From NCBI GenBank assembly GCA_938011245.1, contig CALLUJ010000031.1, forward strand, positions 26,320-90,319: a stretch of DNA of 64,000 bases. The letters run 5' to 3'. The notes under the pieces are model-generated. The model worked only from the letters and a program-made list of their open reading frames with translations, searched no databases and was not told where the DNA came from. This document shows, in pieces, positions 29,153 to 39,397 of this stretch (position 1 is the first letter of the stretch; every line of letters begins with the position of its first letter). The translations under genes were made by a program, and so were the position numbers. Source of the stretch: an uncultured Aquimarina sp. (GTDB taxonomy: Bacteria > Bacteroidota > Bacteroidia > Flavobacteriales > Flavobacteriaceae).

Positions 29153-30610
29153 ATGTACAGTATAAGATTTATTATCTTAATGTTTTTGTTTGGCTTCCAA
29201 AGTTTATTGACAATGTCCATAAATACAGTTGTTGATGTTCCAACAGTAGACTTTTCTCATACTAGTTTTGCAGAAGATTTACGATCTGTTATAGAGGAAA
29301 AACCAATTATTGATAATCCAGATTTTCAATACGGTAATTTGATTATTCTTTTTAGTGTTACACTAATTACTATTTTAACACTACTAACCTTTTCACTGTA
29401 TAAAATTAACAAAATTAGAGCGAAAGCTAATTTTTTACTTCAACAAAAGAATACAGAGCTTATAGTTGCAAAAGAGAAAGCAGAAAAAGCAAATAAAACA
29501 AAAACCCAGTTTCTATCTAATATAACACACGAGTTGCGAACTCCTTTGTATGCTGTTACGGGGTTAACACATCTTTTATTGGAAGAAAACCCTACAGCTA
29601 ATCAAAAAGAACATTTAAATTCACTTCGTTTTTCCGGAGAATATTTATTATCTCTAATTAATAATATACTAGATTTAAATAAATTAGAAGCAAACAAAGT
29701 AAATATAGAAGTTACTTTATTTAACCTTAAGAAAAGGATAAGCGATGTAATAATTGCTTTAAATAAGGCAGCACAGGATAGGAATAACAAAGTAAACTTT
29801 TACTTTGATGATAATATTCCAAATAAAATAAAAGGGGATTCCCTTAAAGTCTCTCAAATACTAATCAATCTAGTGGGTAATGCTATTAAGTTTACTCGGG
29901 ATGGAATTATTTCTATTCGTGTAAATTTTATAGAGGAATTGGAAAACGAAAAAATACGTTTGTATTTTGAAATAGAAGATAATGGTGTTGGAATTTCAGA
30001 AGATAAAAGAGAAGAAATTTTTGGGAGTTTTAACCAAGAGTCGCAAGAAATTAACCGTATGTATGGCGGGAGTGGTTTAGGATTATCCATAGTTAAAAAT
30101 TTGTTAGAACTTTTAGGAAGCGATATAAAGTTAGAAAGTGAATACGGAAAGGGATCTCGTTTTTTCTTTGAATTGGATTTTGAAAAGGTAGAGGGCACCG
30201 AACTATCAACTCAAAAACAGGCTTTAAAAGAAATTAATTTTGGTTTATTAAAAAACAAGAAAATCTTAATAGTTGAAGATAACAAGATAAATCAATTAAT
30301 AACTCGTAAAATTTTAGAAAAGCAGGGTGTAACATGTGATGTTGCAAATAATGGAGATATAGCTGTAGATAAAGCTAAAAATTTAAATTATGATTTAATT
30401 TTAATGGATATTCATATGCCAGGAATAAGTGGTGTGGAAGCAACAAAGCTAATTCGTAAGTTTGATATGCGTACGCCAATTATTGCACTAACGGCGGTAA
30501 CTTTAGAGGATCATTTAGAAGAGTTTTTTGCTAATGGAATTACAGATGTAATTCCTAAACCATACAAAACAGAAGAGTTTTTTGAAAAATTACAAAAAGC
30601 TTTTATATAA
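29153..30610 (+). CDS. Hybrid sensor histidine kinase with C-terminal receiver domain
   Basis: ITHELRTPLYAVTGL H-box, N-box LVGNAIKFT, G-boxes, receiver ILIVEDNKINQLITRKIL...DLILMDIHMPGISG. Confidence 0.95.
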   Translation: MYSIRFIILMFLFGFQSLLTMSINTVVDVPTVDFSHTSFAEDLRSVIEEKPIIDNPDFQYGNLIILFSVTLITILTLLTFSLYKINKIRAKANFLLQQKNTELIVAKEKAEKANKTKTQFLSNITHELRTPLYAVTGLTHLLLEENPTANQKEHLNSLRFSGEYLLSLINNILDLNKLEANKVNIEVTLFNLKKRISDVIIALNKAAQDRNNKVNFYFDDNIPNKIKGDSLKVSQILINLVGNAIKFTRDGIISIRVNFIEELENEKIRLYFEIEDNGVGISEDKREEIFGSFNQESQEINRMYGGSGLGLSIVKNLLELLGSDIKLESEYGKGSRFFFELDFEKVEGTELSTQKQALKEINFGLLKNKKILIVEDNKINQLITRKILEKQGVTCDVANNGDIAVDKAKNLNYDLILMDIHMPGISGVEATKLIRKFDMRTPIIALTAVTLEDHLEEFFANGITDVIPKPYKTEEFFEKLQKAFI

Positions 30611-30636
30611 ATGTTTTAACCACTTAAAAATTATAT

Positions 30637-31365
30637 TTATTGAAAGGTAAAATTAATAAACACTCCACGAGTTCTTAATTTGTCAATAGGAGAAGTGTAT
30701 TGGCTTGGTAAATTATCGTCTTGAACAATTTCGTTAGTAGTGGAAAAGACACCTCTAATAGAAGGTGTAAATTTAAAATAAGGTAAAAAGAAATCGATGC
30801 CAAAACCTAACTCATAATTAAATAAATTCGTTTTTGTTCTAAATTCCCCAACACTATTATCGTCGGGGTTATCTTCATTACTCGAAAGATTAATAGAGGT
30901 AGAAACCCCTCCTACAATAAAAGGTTTAAAGTTGTTTAAACGTTTTGTAGAAAGTTTGATTAATATAGGTATATGTACAGCAGTAGTCTGTACTTCCCGT
31001 TTAGTATCGTTAATTCTTGTAGAGACAATATTTGGAAAAAATAATTCCCTAGTAGTAAAAATTACACCAGGTTCGGTTCTAAGGTCTACATAGTCGTTAA
31101 TACGAAGATTACCAATAAGTCCCACATTAAATCCAATTTGTTTATTGGTTACAATATCTTGTCTATTTACCTCTAAATTAGCACGATCTTCAACATAATC
31201 AACTTTAAAATCTAAAGAATTGAATCCGAGGTAGTATCCCCATCGATATTTTTTTTTATCGTGGTTCTGTCTATTTAATAAACGATCTTTAGTAAATATT
31301 CCTTGTGCTAAACTAATTTGAAAACTAAAAAGTATAAGGAAAAGAAGGGTCAGTTTTTTTATCAT
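30637..31365 (-). CDS. porT: Type IX secretion outer-membrane protein PorT
   Basis: Signal peptide, beta-barrel with WGYYLGFNSLDFKVDY. Adjacent to ubiE, an arrangement I recall as common in flavobacteria. Confidence 0.85.
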   Translation of the reverse strand: MIKKLTLLFLILFSFQISLAQGIFTKDRLLNRQNHDKKKYRWGYYLGFNSLDFKVDYVEDRANLEVNRQDIVTNKQIGFNVGLIGNLRINDYVDLRTEPGVIFTTRELFFPNIVSTRINDTKREVQTTAVHIPILIKLSTKRLNNFKPFIVGGVSTSINLSSNEDNPDDNSVGEFRTKTNLFNYELGFGIDFFLPYFKFTPSIRGVFSTTNEIVQDDNLPSQYTSPIDKLRTRGVFINFTFQ

Positions 31366-31368
31366 TAT

Positions 31369-32097
31369 TTATTTACTTGCCGTGTATATTGTAGCTACAC
31401 CAAAAGTTTGAGGAATAGCCTTACAGTTTATAAACCCAACTTTTGATAAAATATTGTTGAATGCCTTTCCAAAAGGAAATGAGGCAGCACTTTCGCTAAG
31501 ATAAGAATAAGCTACTTTGTCTTTAGAAAAAAGTTTTCCTATTAAAGGTAATATTATTTTACAATGGATGTTATAGCCTTGTTTATAAGGGAATTTCGTT
31601 GGTACGGAAGTCTCTAAAACAACAAACGCTCCATTAGGTTTTAATACTCTTAATATTTCTGTTAATCCTTGCTCTAAATTTTCAAAATTACGTACCCCAA
31701 AAGATACTGTAATAGCATCAAAATAATTATCGGGATAATCAATTTTTTCGCCATCGCCCAATACCATCTTTATGGTAGAGTCTAAATTTTGTTGTGTTAC
31801 TTTTTGTTTTCCAACATCTAACATGCCTTTAGAAATATCCAAACCAATAATCTCTGTAGCTCCTGTTTTTACAAGATTTATAGCTAAATCTCCTGTTCCT
31901 GTAGCTACGTCTAAAACAGTTTTGGGTTTAGAAGTGGTAACTATAGAGACTACTTTATTGCGCCATTTTACATCAATTCCAAAAGAAATAACACGATTAA
32001 GACCATCGTAGTTTGTAGAGATGGTATCAAACATAGAGGCCACTTGTTCTTTTTTACTTCTAGTAGAATCTTTGTAAGGAGTAATCTTTTCTAACAT
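31369..32097 (-). CDS. ubiE: Demethylmenaquinone methyltransferase
   Basis: VLDVATGTGDLAINL, MLGDG-like and VSFGVRNFENLEQGLTEILRVLKP. Confidence 0.95.
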   Translation of the reverse strand: MLEKITPYKDSTRSKKEQVASMFDTISTNYDGLNRVISFGIDVKWRNKVVSIVTTSKPKTVLDVATGTGDLAINLVKTGATEIIGLDISKGMLDVGKQKVTQQNLDSTIKMVLGDGEKIDYPDNYFDAITVSFGVRNFENLEQGLTEILRVLKPNGAFVVLETSVPTKFPYKQGYNIHCKIILPLIGKLFSKDKVAYSYLSESAASFPFGKAFNNILSKVGFINCKAIPQTFGVATIYTASK

Positions 32098-32185
32098 TTA
32101 AAAAATTTGTACAAATATAAGTTTTTGTGTTAGTATCTAATGCTTTTTTAAACAGTTAATAATTAACTTATAATAAGTAAATAGG

Positions 32186-32193
32186 TATATTTG
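32186..32193 (+). promoter_or_regulatory. Bacteroidetes-type -7 element upstream of trkA
   Basis: TATATTTG. Confidence 0.45.
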
Positions 32194-32235
32194 CCTAACT
32201 TTTAGAGGCAGATAGACCTCATTTATTTTCACTTT

Positions 32236-33585
32236 ATGAAGATTATTATAGCAGGAGCTGGTGAAGTAGGGTTTCACTTAGCTAAATTACTTTCTTACGA
32301 ATCTCAAGATATTACGTTAATAGATACAGACAAAGAGCGGTTAGCCTATGCAGAAAATCATATAGATATTAAAGGTGTCAAAGGAAATGCCTCTTCTATA
32401 GAAATTTTGAAAAATGCCAATGTAGGTAATGCCGACTTAATTATAGCAGTTACAGGTTTAGAAACGACCAATATTACTATTTGCGTATTAGCAAATGAAT
32501 TAGGAGTAAAACAATCTATAGCAAGAATTTCTAATACAGAGTTTATTACAAATATTGATAATATAGGATTTAAGAAGTTTGGAATAGATGAGTTAATTTC
32601 TCCTGAACTGTTAGCAGCAAACGAAATTAGTTTACTCTTAAATCAGTCAGAGTTTAACGAATCGTATGAGTTTGAAGGAGGGGCCTTAACTATGGTTGGA
32701 ATAACCTTGGAAGAAGAAGCTCCATTTGTAGGGAAAACAGTTAAAGAAGCAGCCCAAATTGTGCCTCATTTAAAATTTATGCCTATCGCTCTTCAACGAA
32801 AAGGAACTCAATTTACAATTATACCTAGAGGTAATACAGAGTTTAAAGTTGGCGACGAAGCCTATTTTGTAACCACAAAAGATGGGGTAGCACAATTATC
32901 TAAATTAATAGGAAAAGAAAAAAGAAAAATAAAAGATGTAATGATTCTAGGCGGAAGCAAAATTGGCTTTAATACCGCTAAGGATTTGTGCGCTAAAAGA
33001 TTTAATATAAAATTAGTCGAAAAAATAGAAGAACGTGCTTTTGAACTTGCAGATAATTTGCCAAAAGCTCTAGTAATTAATGGTGATGGTCGTAATGTAG
33101 AGCTGTTAGAAGAAGAACACGTATATGATATGGATGCCTTTATTGCTGTAACAGGAGATTCGGAAACAAATATTATCTCATGTCTTATGGCAAAATCTAA
33201 AGGAGTTCCTAAAACAATAGCCTTAGTAGAAAATATGGATTATTTTCAGCTTTCACATTCCATAGGGGTAGATACTCTTATTAACAAGAAGTTACTAGCA
33301 GCAAACTCTATTTTTAGATATGTTCGTAAAGGAGAAGTATTAGCAATGACTAAACTTAATAACATGAATGCAGAGCTGTTAGAATTTGAGGTAAAATACA
33401 GTTCAAAAGTAGCGAATACACAAATTAAAGATATTGATTTTCCTAGGGCAGCAGTAATAGCAGGTATTGTTAGAGGAGACGAAGGGGTTATTCCATTAGG
33501 TAATTTTAAAATACAACCTGCGGATAAAGTAGTAGTGTGTAGTTTACCAAAATCAATTGTTCAAGTAGAAAAATTATTTGTCTAA
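32236..33585 (+). CDS. trkA: Trk system potassium uptake protein TrkA
   Basis: Two NAD-binding RCK units: MKIIIAGAGEVGFHLAKLLS and VMILGGSKIGFNTAKDL. Confidence 0.95.
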   Translation: MKIIIAGAGEVGFHLAKLLSYESQDITLIDTDKERLAYAENHIDIKGVKGNASSIEILKNANVGNADLIIAVTGLETTNITICVLANELGVKQSIARISNTEFITNIDNIGFKKFGIDELISPELLAANEISLLLNQSEFNESYEFEGGALTMVGITLEEEAPFVGKTVKEAAQIVPHLKFMPIALQRKGTQFTIIPRGNTEFKVGDEAYFVTTKDGVAQLSKLIGKEKRKIKDVMILGGSKIGFNTAKDLCAKRFNIKLVEKIEERAFELADNLPKALVINGDGRNVELLEEEHVYDMDAFIAVTGDSETNIISCLMAKSKGVPKTIALVENMDYFQLSHSIGVDTLINKKLLAANSIFRYVRKGEVLAMTKLNNMNAELLEFEVKYSSKVANTQIKDIDFPRAAVIAGIVRGDEGVIPLGNFKIQPADKVVVCSLPKSIVQVEKLFV

Positions 33586-35081
33586 TGCCAAAGTTAAATT
33601 ATAAGATAATACTACACATATTAGGCGTATTACTATTAATCAATGGTGGGTTTATGCTTTTTGCCTCTTTATTTAGTTTGATTTATAAAGATGGAGTGAC
33701 TATTGAGATTACTATAGCAGCGTTTTTAACCATGGTGCTTGGAGTAGCTGCTATGTTTCTAACTAAAGAACACAAAAAAGATTTAGGTAAACGAGAAGGA
33801 TATTTGGTGGTTACATTAGGTTGGCTGTTTATGTCGTTAAGTGGAACATTACCGTATTTATTTACAAATTCGATACCCAATTTTACAAATGCCTTTTTTG
33901 AAACCATTTCGGGATACACCACTACAGGTGCTTCTATTTTAGACGATATTGAAGCAGTGCCCTATGGAGTGCTGTTTTGGAGAAGTTTAACGCATTGGAT
34001 AGGTGGAATGGGAATTATAGTGCTAGCTATAGCAATTTTACCATTATTAGGAATAGGAGGGATGCAGTTGTTTGCAGCAGAGGCACCTGGACCTAGTGCC
34101 GATAAATTACACCCTAGAATTACAGATACGGCAAAACGATTATGGTATATATATGTTGGTTATACTGCTATAGAAACATTGTTATTAAAAATAGCAGGAA
34201 TGAACTTTTTTGATGCTATAAACCATGCTATGAGTACGCTTTCTACAGGAGGTTTTTCTACGAAAAACGCTAGTGTTGCATATTGGAATGACAATCCAAT
34301 AATTCAATGGATTATTATTATATTTATGTTTTTAGCTGGGGCTAATTTTGTATTAAGTTATTTTGGTTTTAAAGGAAAATTTAGTAAAGTGTTTGCAGAT
34401 GAAGAGTTTAAATATTACGCTAATTATATTTTGTTTTTTAGTATTATTGTAGGAAGTATTATTTATTTTCAATTTGACTCTTCTAAATCTTCTATAGAAC
34501 ATCCTATGGTATGGGGAGAAATAGAAAGTGCTTTTAGACACGCAGCTTTTCAAATATTAGCAGTAGTTACTACTACAGGTTTTGTCTCTGCCGATTATAC
34601 AATGTGGACTCCGTTTTTAACAGTATTTTTCTTTGGATTAATGTTTTCTGGAGGATCGGCAGGATCTACTTCTGGAGGGATAAAAGTAGTAAGACATATT
34701 ATTACAATAAAAAACGGATTGTTAGAATTTAAAAGATCCTTACATCCTAACGCAATATTACCTGTGCGTTACAATACTAGGGCAGTAGATAAGCAAATAG
34801 TATTTACTATTTTGGGTTTTTTTATTTTATACTTTTTATCCTTTATTATAGGAGCTTTAGTTTTAGGAGCTTTAGGTTTAAATTTTGAGTCTGCAATAGG
34901 TGGTGCGGCCACGTCCTTAGGAAATGTAGGTCCAGGTTTAGGGCAATTGAGTCCGGTAAATAATTTTAATTCACTACCTAGTGCAGCCAAATGGTGGTGC
35001 TCTTTTTTAATGCTACTAGGACGCTTAGAATTATTTACGGTATTAATATTGTTTACGCCATTTTTTTGGAGAAAACGCTAA
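33585..35081 (+). CDS. trkH: Trk/Ktr potassium uptake channel TrkH
   Basis: TGYTTTGASIL, RSLTHWIGGMGIIVL, MFSGGSAGSTSGGIKVVR. TAATG-coupled to trkA. Confidence 0.95.
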   Translation: MPKLNYKIILHILGVLLLINGGFMLFASLFSLIYKDGVTIEITIAAFLTMVLGVAAMFLTKEHKKDLGKREGYLVVTLGWLFMSLSGTLPYLFTNSIPNFTNAFFETISGYTTTGASILDDIEAVPYGVLFWRSLTHWIGGMGIIVLAIAILPLLGIGGMQLFAAEAPGPSADKLHPRITDTAKRLWYIYVGYTAIETLLLKIAGMNFFDAINHAMSTLSTGGFSTKNASVAYWNDNPIIQWIIIIFMFLAGANFVLSYFGFKGKFSKVFADEEFKYYANYILFFSIIVGSIIYFQFDSSKSSIEHPMVWGEIESAFRHAAFQILAVVTTTGFVSADYTMWTPFLTVFFFGLMFSGGSAGSTSGGIKVVRHIITIKNGLLEFKRSLHPNAILPVRYNTRAVDKQIVFTILGFFILYFLSFIIGALVLGALGLNFESAIGGAATSLGNVGPGLGQLSPVNNFNSLPSAAKWWCSFLMLLGRLELFTVLILFTPFFWRKR

Positions 35082-35344
35082 TCTACTTATGTATTAGAGA
35101 ATTTATTATACAATTTTCGGTTATTTTTTTCGCATATTTAATTTGTTGTTCAACATAGAGAAATAGGAATAAAAGAAGATTTAGAATCTTTACTACGCAA
35201 AGAATAAAACAAGAAAAATGTACTTAGAATACAATCGTTACTTCATATAAAATTGAATACCTTTTTCCACACAAGAAGACTTGGCATCTTATTTAGGTTA
35301 TGGAGTACGTAGTATTAACCCAACGGCAATAAAAATAGATTTTT

Positions 35345-36010
35345 TTACGCTGTGTATTTTATATCCTTATGCTTAAAATATTTAGCAACTCTGTCACTAT
35401 TTAGAGTTAGCATCTTCATAGGGTTATAAACATTTTCTTCAAGCTGTTTTTCGTTTTTAGGAGCTGGTTTTTCAGATAAAGCATATTTTAAATCACGGTT
35501 CAGGTATTCATCGGAGTTTTTCTTAGGAGAATAAGACGGTAAAATCAATAACTCAATATACTCCTGCTTTTCTTTAGCCCATTGCTTTACTATTTTACTG
35601 TGATGAACTCTTAAATTATCAAGAATTAGAACTATTTTTTGCCCTTTATCTTTAATAAGTTGTTCTAAAAATAATATGAATCTATCAGCATTTATAGTAC
35701 CAGAGTAAATCATAAACTAAACACTTCCTTGGTTTGTTACTGTGGAAATTATGTTTATAGAAAAACGCTTAGACATGGTTTTCTTTACAGGTGTTTTGCC
35801 TTTGGGAGCATAAGAACGTCCATGTTGATTCGTGTTTCTTAATCCTGTTTCATTACCCCATTGTATTTCTGCATTTTAATCTTTAGCTCGTTTTTTTATG
35901 GCTGGATATTGCTTGTCTAACCATAACTGAACTTTTTTTGAACACCTGAATTAATTTGTTTAATCGCTCGTTTTTGTATTTCATTTCTACTTGACGAATC
36001 TACTGATCTA
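35345..36010 (-). pseudogene. IS630-family transposase remnant
   Basis: DDE-type IVLILDNLRVHHSKIVKQWAKEKQEYIELLILPSYSPKKNSDEYLNRDLK; upstream part only in broken frames (QWGNETGLRNTNQHGRSYAPKG-like). Confidence 0.82.
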
Positions 36011-36193
36011 AAATCCATATCCTTTATAAGAAAAAGATGCGAATAATATTTTATTTAATATAATTATTTACCGCTGGGTTAATAATGATTACTGTGATTA
36101 CAAAATTGTGTGCGAAAACAGATATTCAAAAATAATATGATTTAAAGAAAGTGGTTAAAACTACAGGCTTAATAGTTCCTTTTTTGCAATTAG

Positions 36194-37105
36194 TTAATTA
36201 ATCAAAGTAATAGAAGTATTTGTAACAATCAATTCGGTTTTTTTACCAAAAACTATCGCCCTATTATCAGCAATATGTCCAAAAGGCGCATTAAAAACTA
36301 TTGGGAAATTATATTTAGATCCAATGTCCAACAACATAGAAGGAACCGTATATCCAAAAGGAATCGTATGGTCGTGCATAGCAGTCATTCCCCCAACCAC
36401 CAATCCAGCGAGATTAGAGAATAGACCGTTACGATCTAAATTTTGAAGCATACGATCTACATGATACAAGTATTCATCCAAATCTTCCAAAAACAAAATT
36501 TTACCTCTCGTATCTATTGCCGATTCCGAACCACAAAGCGAATATAATACCGATAAATTTCCCCCAATAGCAATTCCAGAAAAAGAACCAGTCTTCGTTT
36601 TTTCAGTATTAGAAAAATAGTAAAAATTTGTTTTAGACTTTAAGCTAACAGCTAAGCTTTGTTGTGCTTCAGGAGTAGTCTTTTCAATATCAAAAGCCAT
36701 AGGTGCATGTAAACTAGGGATATTCAAAGTATGTAAGTGAGAGTGCAGTACCGTAATGTCAGAATAACCAATAATCCATTTGGGCTGTTGTTGTAAAGAC
36801 GAAAAATCGAGTTTATCAATTATTCTAACTGTACCATAGCCACCTCGTGCACACCAAATGGCTTTAATATTAGGGTTGTCAATCATTTCCTGAAAGTCTT
36901 TAGCACGTTCGATATCCGTACCTGCAAATTGATGATGTGTCAACCCAATCGTTTTACCTAAAAGTACACTAAAACCTAAATTCTCTAACCATTTAATGCC
37001 AAAAGAAAGTTCAGATTTGGTAATTTTTCTAGCCGTAGAAACAATGCCAATAATATCTTTTTTCTTTAAATAGGGGGTAGATATTGAGTTGGAAGAAGTG
37101 TGCAT
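36194..37105 (-). CDS. LD-carboxypeptidase (S66 family)
   Basis: IWCARGGYGTVRIIDKLDF, WIIGYSDITVLHSHL, FLEDLDEYLYHVDRML. Confidence 0.93.
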   Translation of the reverse strand: MHTSSNSISTPYLKKKDIIGIVSTARKITKSELSFGIKWLENLGFSVLLGKTIGLTHHQFAGTDIERAKDFQEMIDNPNIKAIWCARGGYGTVRIIDKLDFSSLQQQPKWIIGYSDITVLHSHLHTLNIPSLHAPMAFDIEKTTPEAQQSLAVSLKSKTNFYYFSNTEKTKTGSFSGIAIGGNLSVLYSLCGSESAIDTRGKILFLEDLDEYLYHVDRMLQNLDRNGLFSNLAGLVVGGMTAMHDHTIPFGYTVPSMLLDIGSKYNFPIVFNAPFGHIADNRAIVFGKKTELIVTNTSITLIN

Positions 37106-37216
37106 TTTATAAATTTTTAATAAAGATAAAAAAGCTTAGAATTTATTGCTTAAAGCTTTTAGCGAAAAAGCTATTGCTTTTTCATAAATTTGCGCCTTTA
37201 TTAGAAACAAATTCTT

Positions 37217-39277
37217 ATGAGTACTCCAAAAAGATACACCATTACTACAGCATTACCATACACTAACGGTCCCATACACATAGGGCATTTAGCAGGAGTA
37301 TATGTGCCAGCAGATATCTACACACGTTATTTGCGTAGTATTGACAAAGATGTAGTGCTTATTGGAGGAAGCGACGAACATGGAGTTGCAATACCTATGC
37401 GAGCTAAGAAAGAAGGAGTTTCTCCGCAAATAATTATAGATAAGTACCATAATATAATAAAAGATTCCTTTGAAGAATTCGGAATTTCATTTGATAATTA
37501 CTCAAGAACTTCCAGTAAAATTCATCATGAAACCGCTTCCGAATTCTTTGAAAAAATGAATAGTAAAGGACAGTTTATAGAAGAAGTAACAGAGCAGCTA
37601 TACGACCCCGAAGCTAATCAGTTTTTAGCAGACCGTTTTGTAACAGGTACTTGTCCTAAATGTAATTACGAAGAAGCCTATGGGGATCAATGTGAAAAAT
37701 GTGGAAGTTCGCTAAACGCTACAGATCTTATTAATCCAAAATCAACAATTTCTGGAGCGGAGCCAATTACAAGAAGCACTAAACATTGGTTTTTGCCTCT
37801 AGATAAATATGAAGGTTTCTTAAAAGAATGGATTTTAGAAGATCATAAAAAAGATTGGAAAGCTAATGTATATGGACAATGTAAATCTTGGATAGATGAC
37901 GGGTTAAGACCCAGAGCCGTTACTCGAGATTTAGATTGGGGTATTCCAGTCCCAGCGGAAGGAGCAGAAGGAAAAGTACTATATGTGTGGTTCGATGCAC
38001 CTATAGGGTATATTTCATCTACTAAGGAATGGGCGACTCGCAAAGGAAAAAATTGGGAAGATTATTGGAAAAAAGAAGATACCAAATTAGTACACTTTAT
38101 AGGAAAAGATAATATTGTTTTTCACTGTATTGTATTTCCAAGTATGCTTAAAGCAGAAGGAACCTATATATTACCAGACAATGTGCCAGCTAACGAATTT
38201 TTGAATTTAGAAGGGAATAAATTATCAACTTCTAAAAATTGGGCTGTTTGGTTGCACGAGTATTTAGAAGATTTCCCAGGGCAGCAAGATGTATTACGCT
38301 ATGCGCTTACAGCGAACGCTCCAGAGACAAAAGATAACGACTTTACGTGGAAGGACTTTCAAACCCGTAATAACAGTGAGTTGGTAGCTATTTTTGGAAA
38401 TTTCATTAATCGTGCAGTAGTACTAACACACAAGTATTACAATGGAGTAATTCCAAAACCTAGTACTTTAGAAGCGGTTGATATAGAAACCTTAGAAAAA
38501 CTAAAGGCCTATCCAGCAGTTATAGCAAGCTCTATAGAGCGTTATCGATTTAGAGAAGCGTCTCAGGAGTTAATGAATGTTGCCCGTTTAGGAAATAAAT
38601 ATTTAGCTGATTTAGAACCTTGGAAAGTAGTAAAAACAGACGAAGAGCGTACTAAAACGATTATGTATGTCGCTTTGCAAATAGCATCGGCACTAGCAAC
38701 ACTTTCGGAACCATTTTTTCCATTTACATCAATTAAATTAAAGAAGATGTTGGCTATTGAAAATAGCTTTGTAAAATGGAATGATATAGAGTCATCGGAT
38801 ACTTTGTTATCAAGTGGGCATCAGATTGCAAAAAGTGAACTTCTATTTAGTAAAATTGAGGATGAAGCAATAGTTGCTCAACTTCAAAAATTAGAAAATA
38901 CTAAAAAAGAAAATGAAGCTTCTGCTAAAGCAGTAGTCCCTCAAAAAGAAATCTGCACTTTTGAAGATTTTTCAAAATTAGATATACGAGTAGGAACTAT
39001 TCTGGAAGCAGAAAAAATGCCAAAAGCTAAAAAATTATTGGTGTTAAAGGTAGATACAGGAATAGATATTCGTACCATAGTTTCTGGTATTGCAGAACAT
39101 TTTGCACCAGAAGCTATTATAGGAAAACAAGTGTCGGTACTTGTAAATTTAGCTCCAAGAAAATTAAGAGGTGTTGAAAGTGAAGGGATGGTTTTAATGA
39201 CTGAAAATGCAGAAGGGAAACTAGTTTTTATAAACCCAGATGAAGATAGTGTAGTTTCTGGCGCAACAATTAACTAA
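37217..39277 (+). CDS. metG: Methionyl-tRNA synthetase
   Basis: [13 protein letters not shown], zinc-binding [30 protein letters not shown]-terminal EMAP-like tRNA-binding domain. Confidence 0.97.
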   Translation: MSTPKRYTITTALPYTNGPIHIGHLAGVYVPADIYTRYLRSIDKDVVLIGGSDEHGVAIPMRAKKEGVSPQIIIDKYHNIIKDSFEEFGISFDNYSRTSSKIHHETASEFFEKMNSKGQFIEEVTEQLYDPEANQFLADRFVTGTCPKCNYEEAYGDQCEKCGSSLNATDLINPKSTISGAEPITRSTKHWFLPLDKYEGFLKEWILEDHKKDWKANVYGQCKSWIDDGLRPRAVTRDLDWGIPVPAEGAEGKVLYVWFDAPIGYISSTKEWATRKGKNWEDYWKKEDTKLVHFIGKDNIVFHCIVFPSMLKAEGTYILPDNVPANEFLNLEGNKLSTSKNWAVWLHEYLEDFPGQQDVLRYALTANAPETKDNDFTWKDFQTRNNSELVAIFGNFINRAVVLTHKYYNGVIPKPSTLEAVDIETLEKLKAYPAVIASSIERYRFREASQELMNVARLGNKYLADLEPWKVVKTDEERTKTIMYVALQIASALATLSEPFFPFTSIKLKKMLAIENSFVKWNDIESSDTLLSSGHQIAKSELLFSKIEDEAIVAQLQKLENTKKENEASAKAVVPQKEICTFEDFSKLDIRVGTILEAEKMPKAKKLLVLKVDTGIDIRTIVSGIAEHFAPEAIIGKQVSVLVNLAPRKLRGVESEGMVLMTENAEGKLVFINPDEDSVVSGATIN

Positions 39278-39369
39278 TAGATTCTAAGATTAGGGTTCAA
39301 CGCCGATTTAAGTTTAAAAGACTTTTTGGTTTTGAAGTCAATAATTGTGCTATAGGATTTTAAAAATCG

Positions 39370-39377
39370 TAAATTTG
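39370..39377 (+). promoter_or_regulatory. Bacteroidetes-type -7 element upstream of leuS
   Basis: TAAATTTG, with an upstream TTG at 39345-39347 about 22 nt away. Confidence 0.45.
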
Positions 39378-39397
39378 CGACTTTCAAAATAGCACCT

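Noticed and set aside
37084-37266. 60-aa plus-strand ORF before metG
   Set aside because: Overlaps the ldcA start and the metG start in another frame; covers a promoter region.
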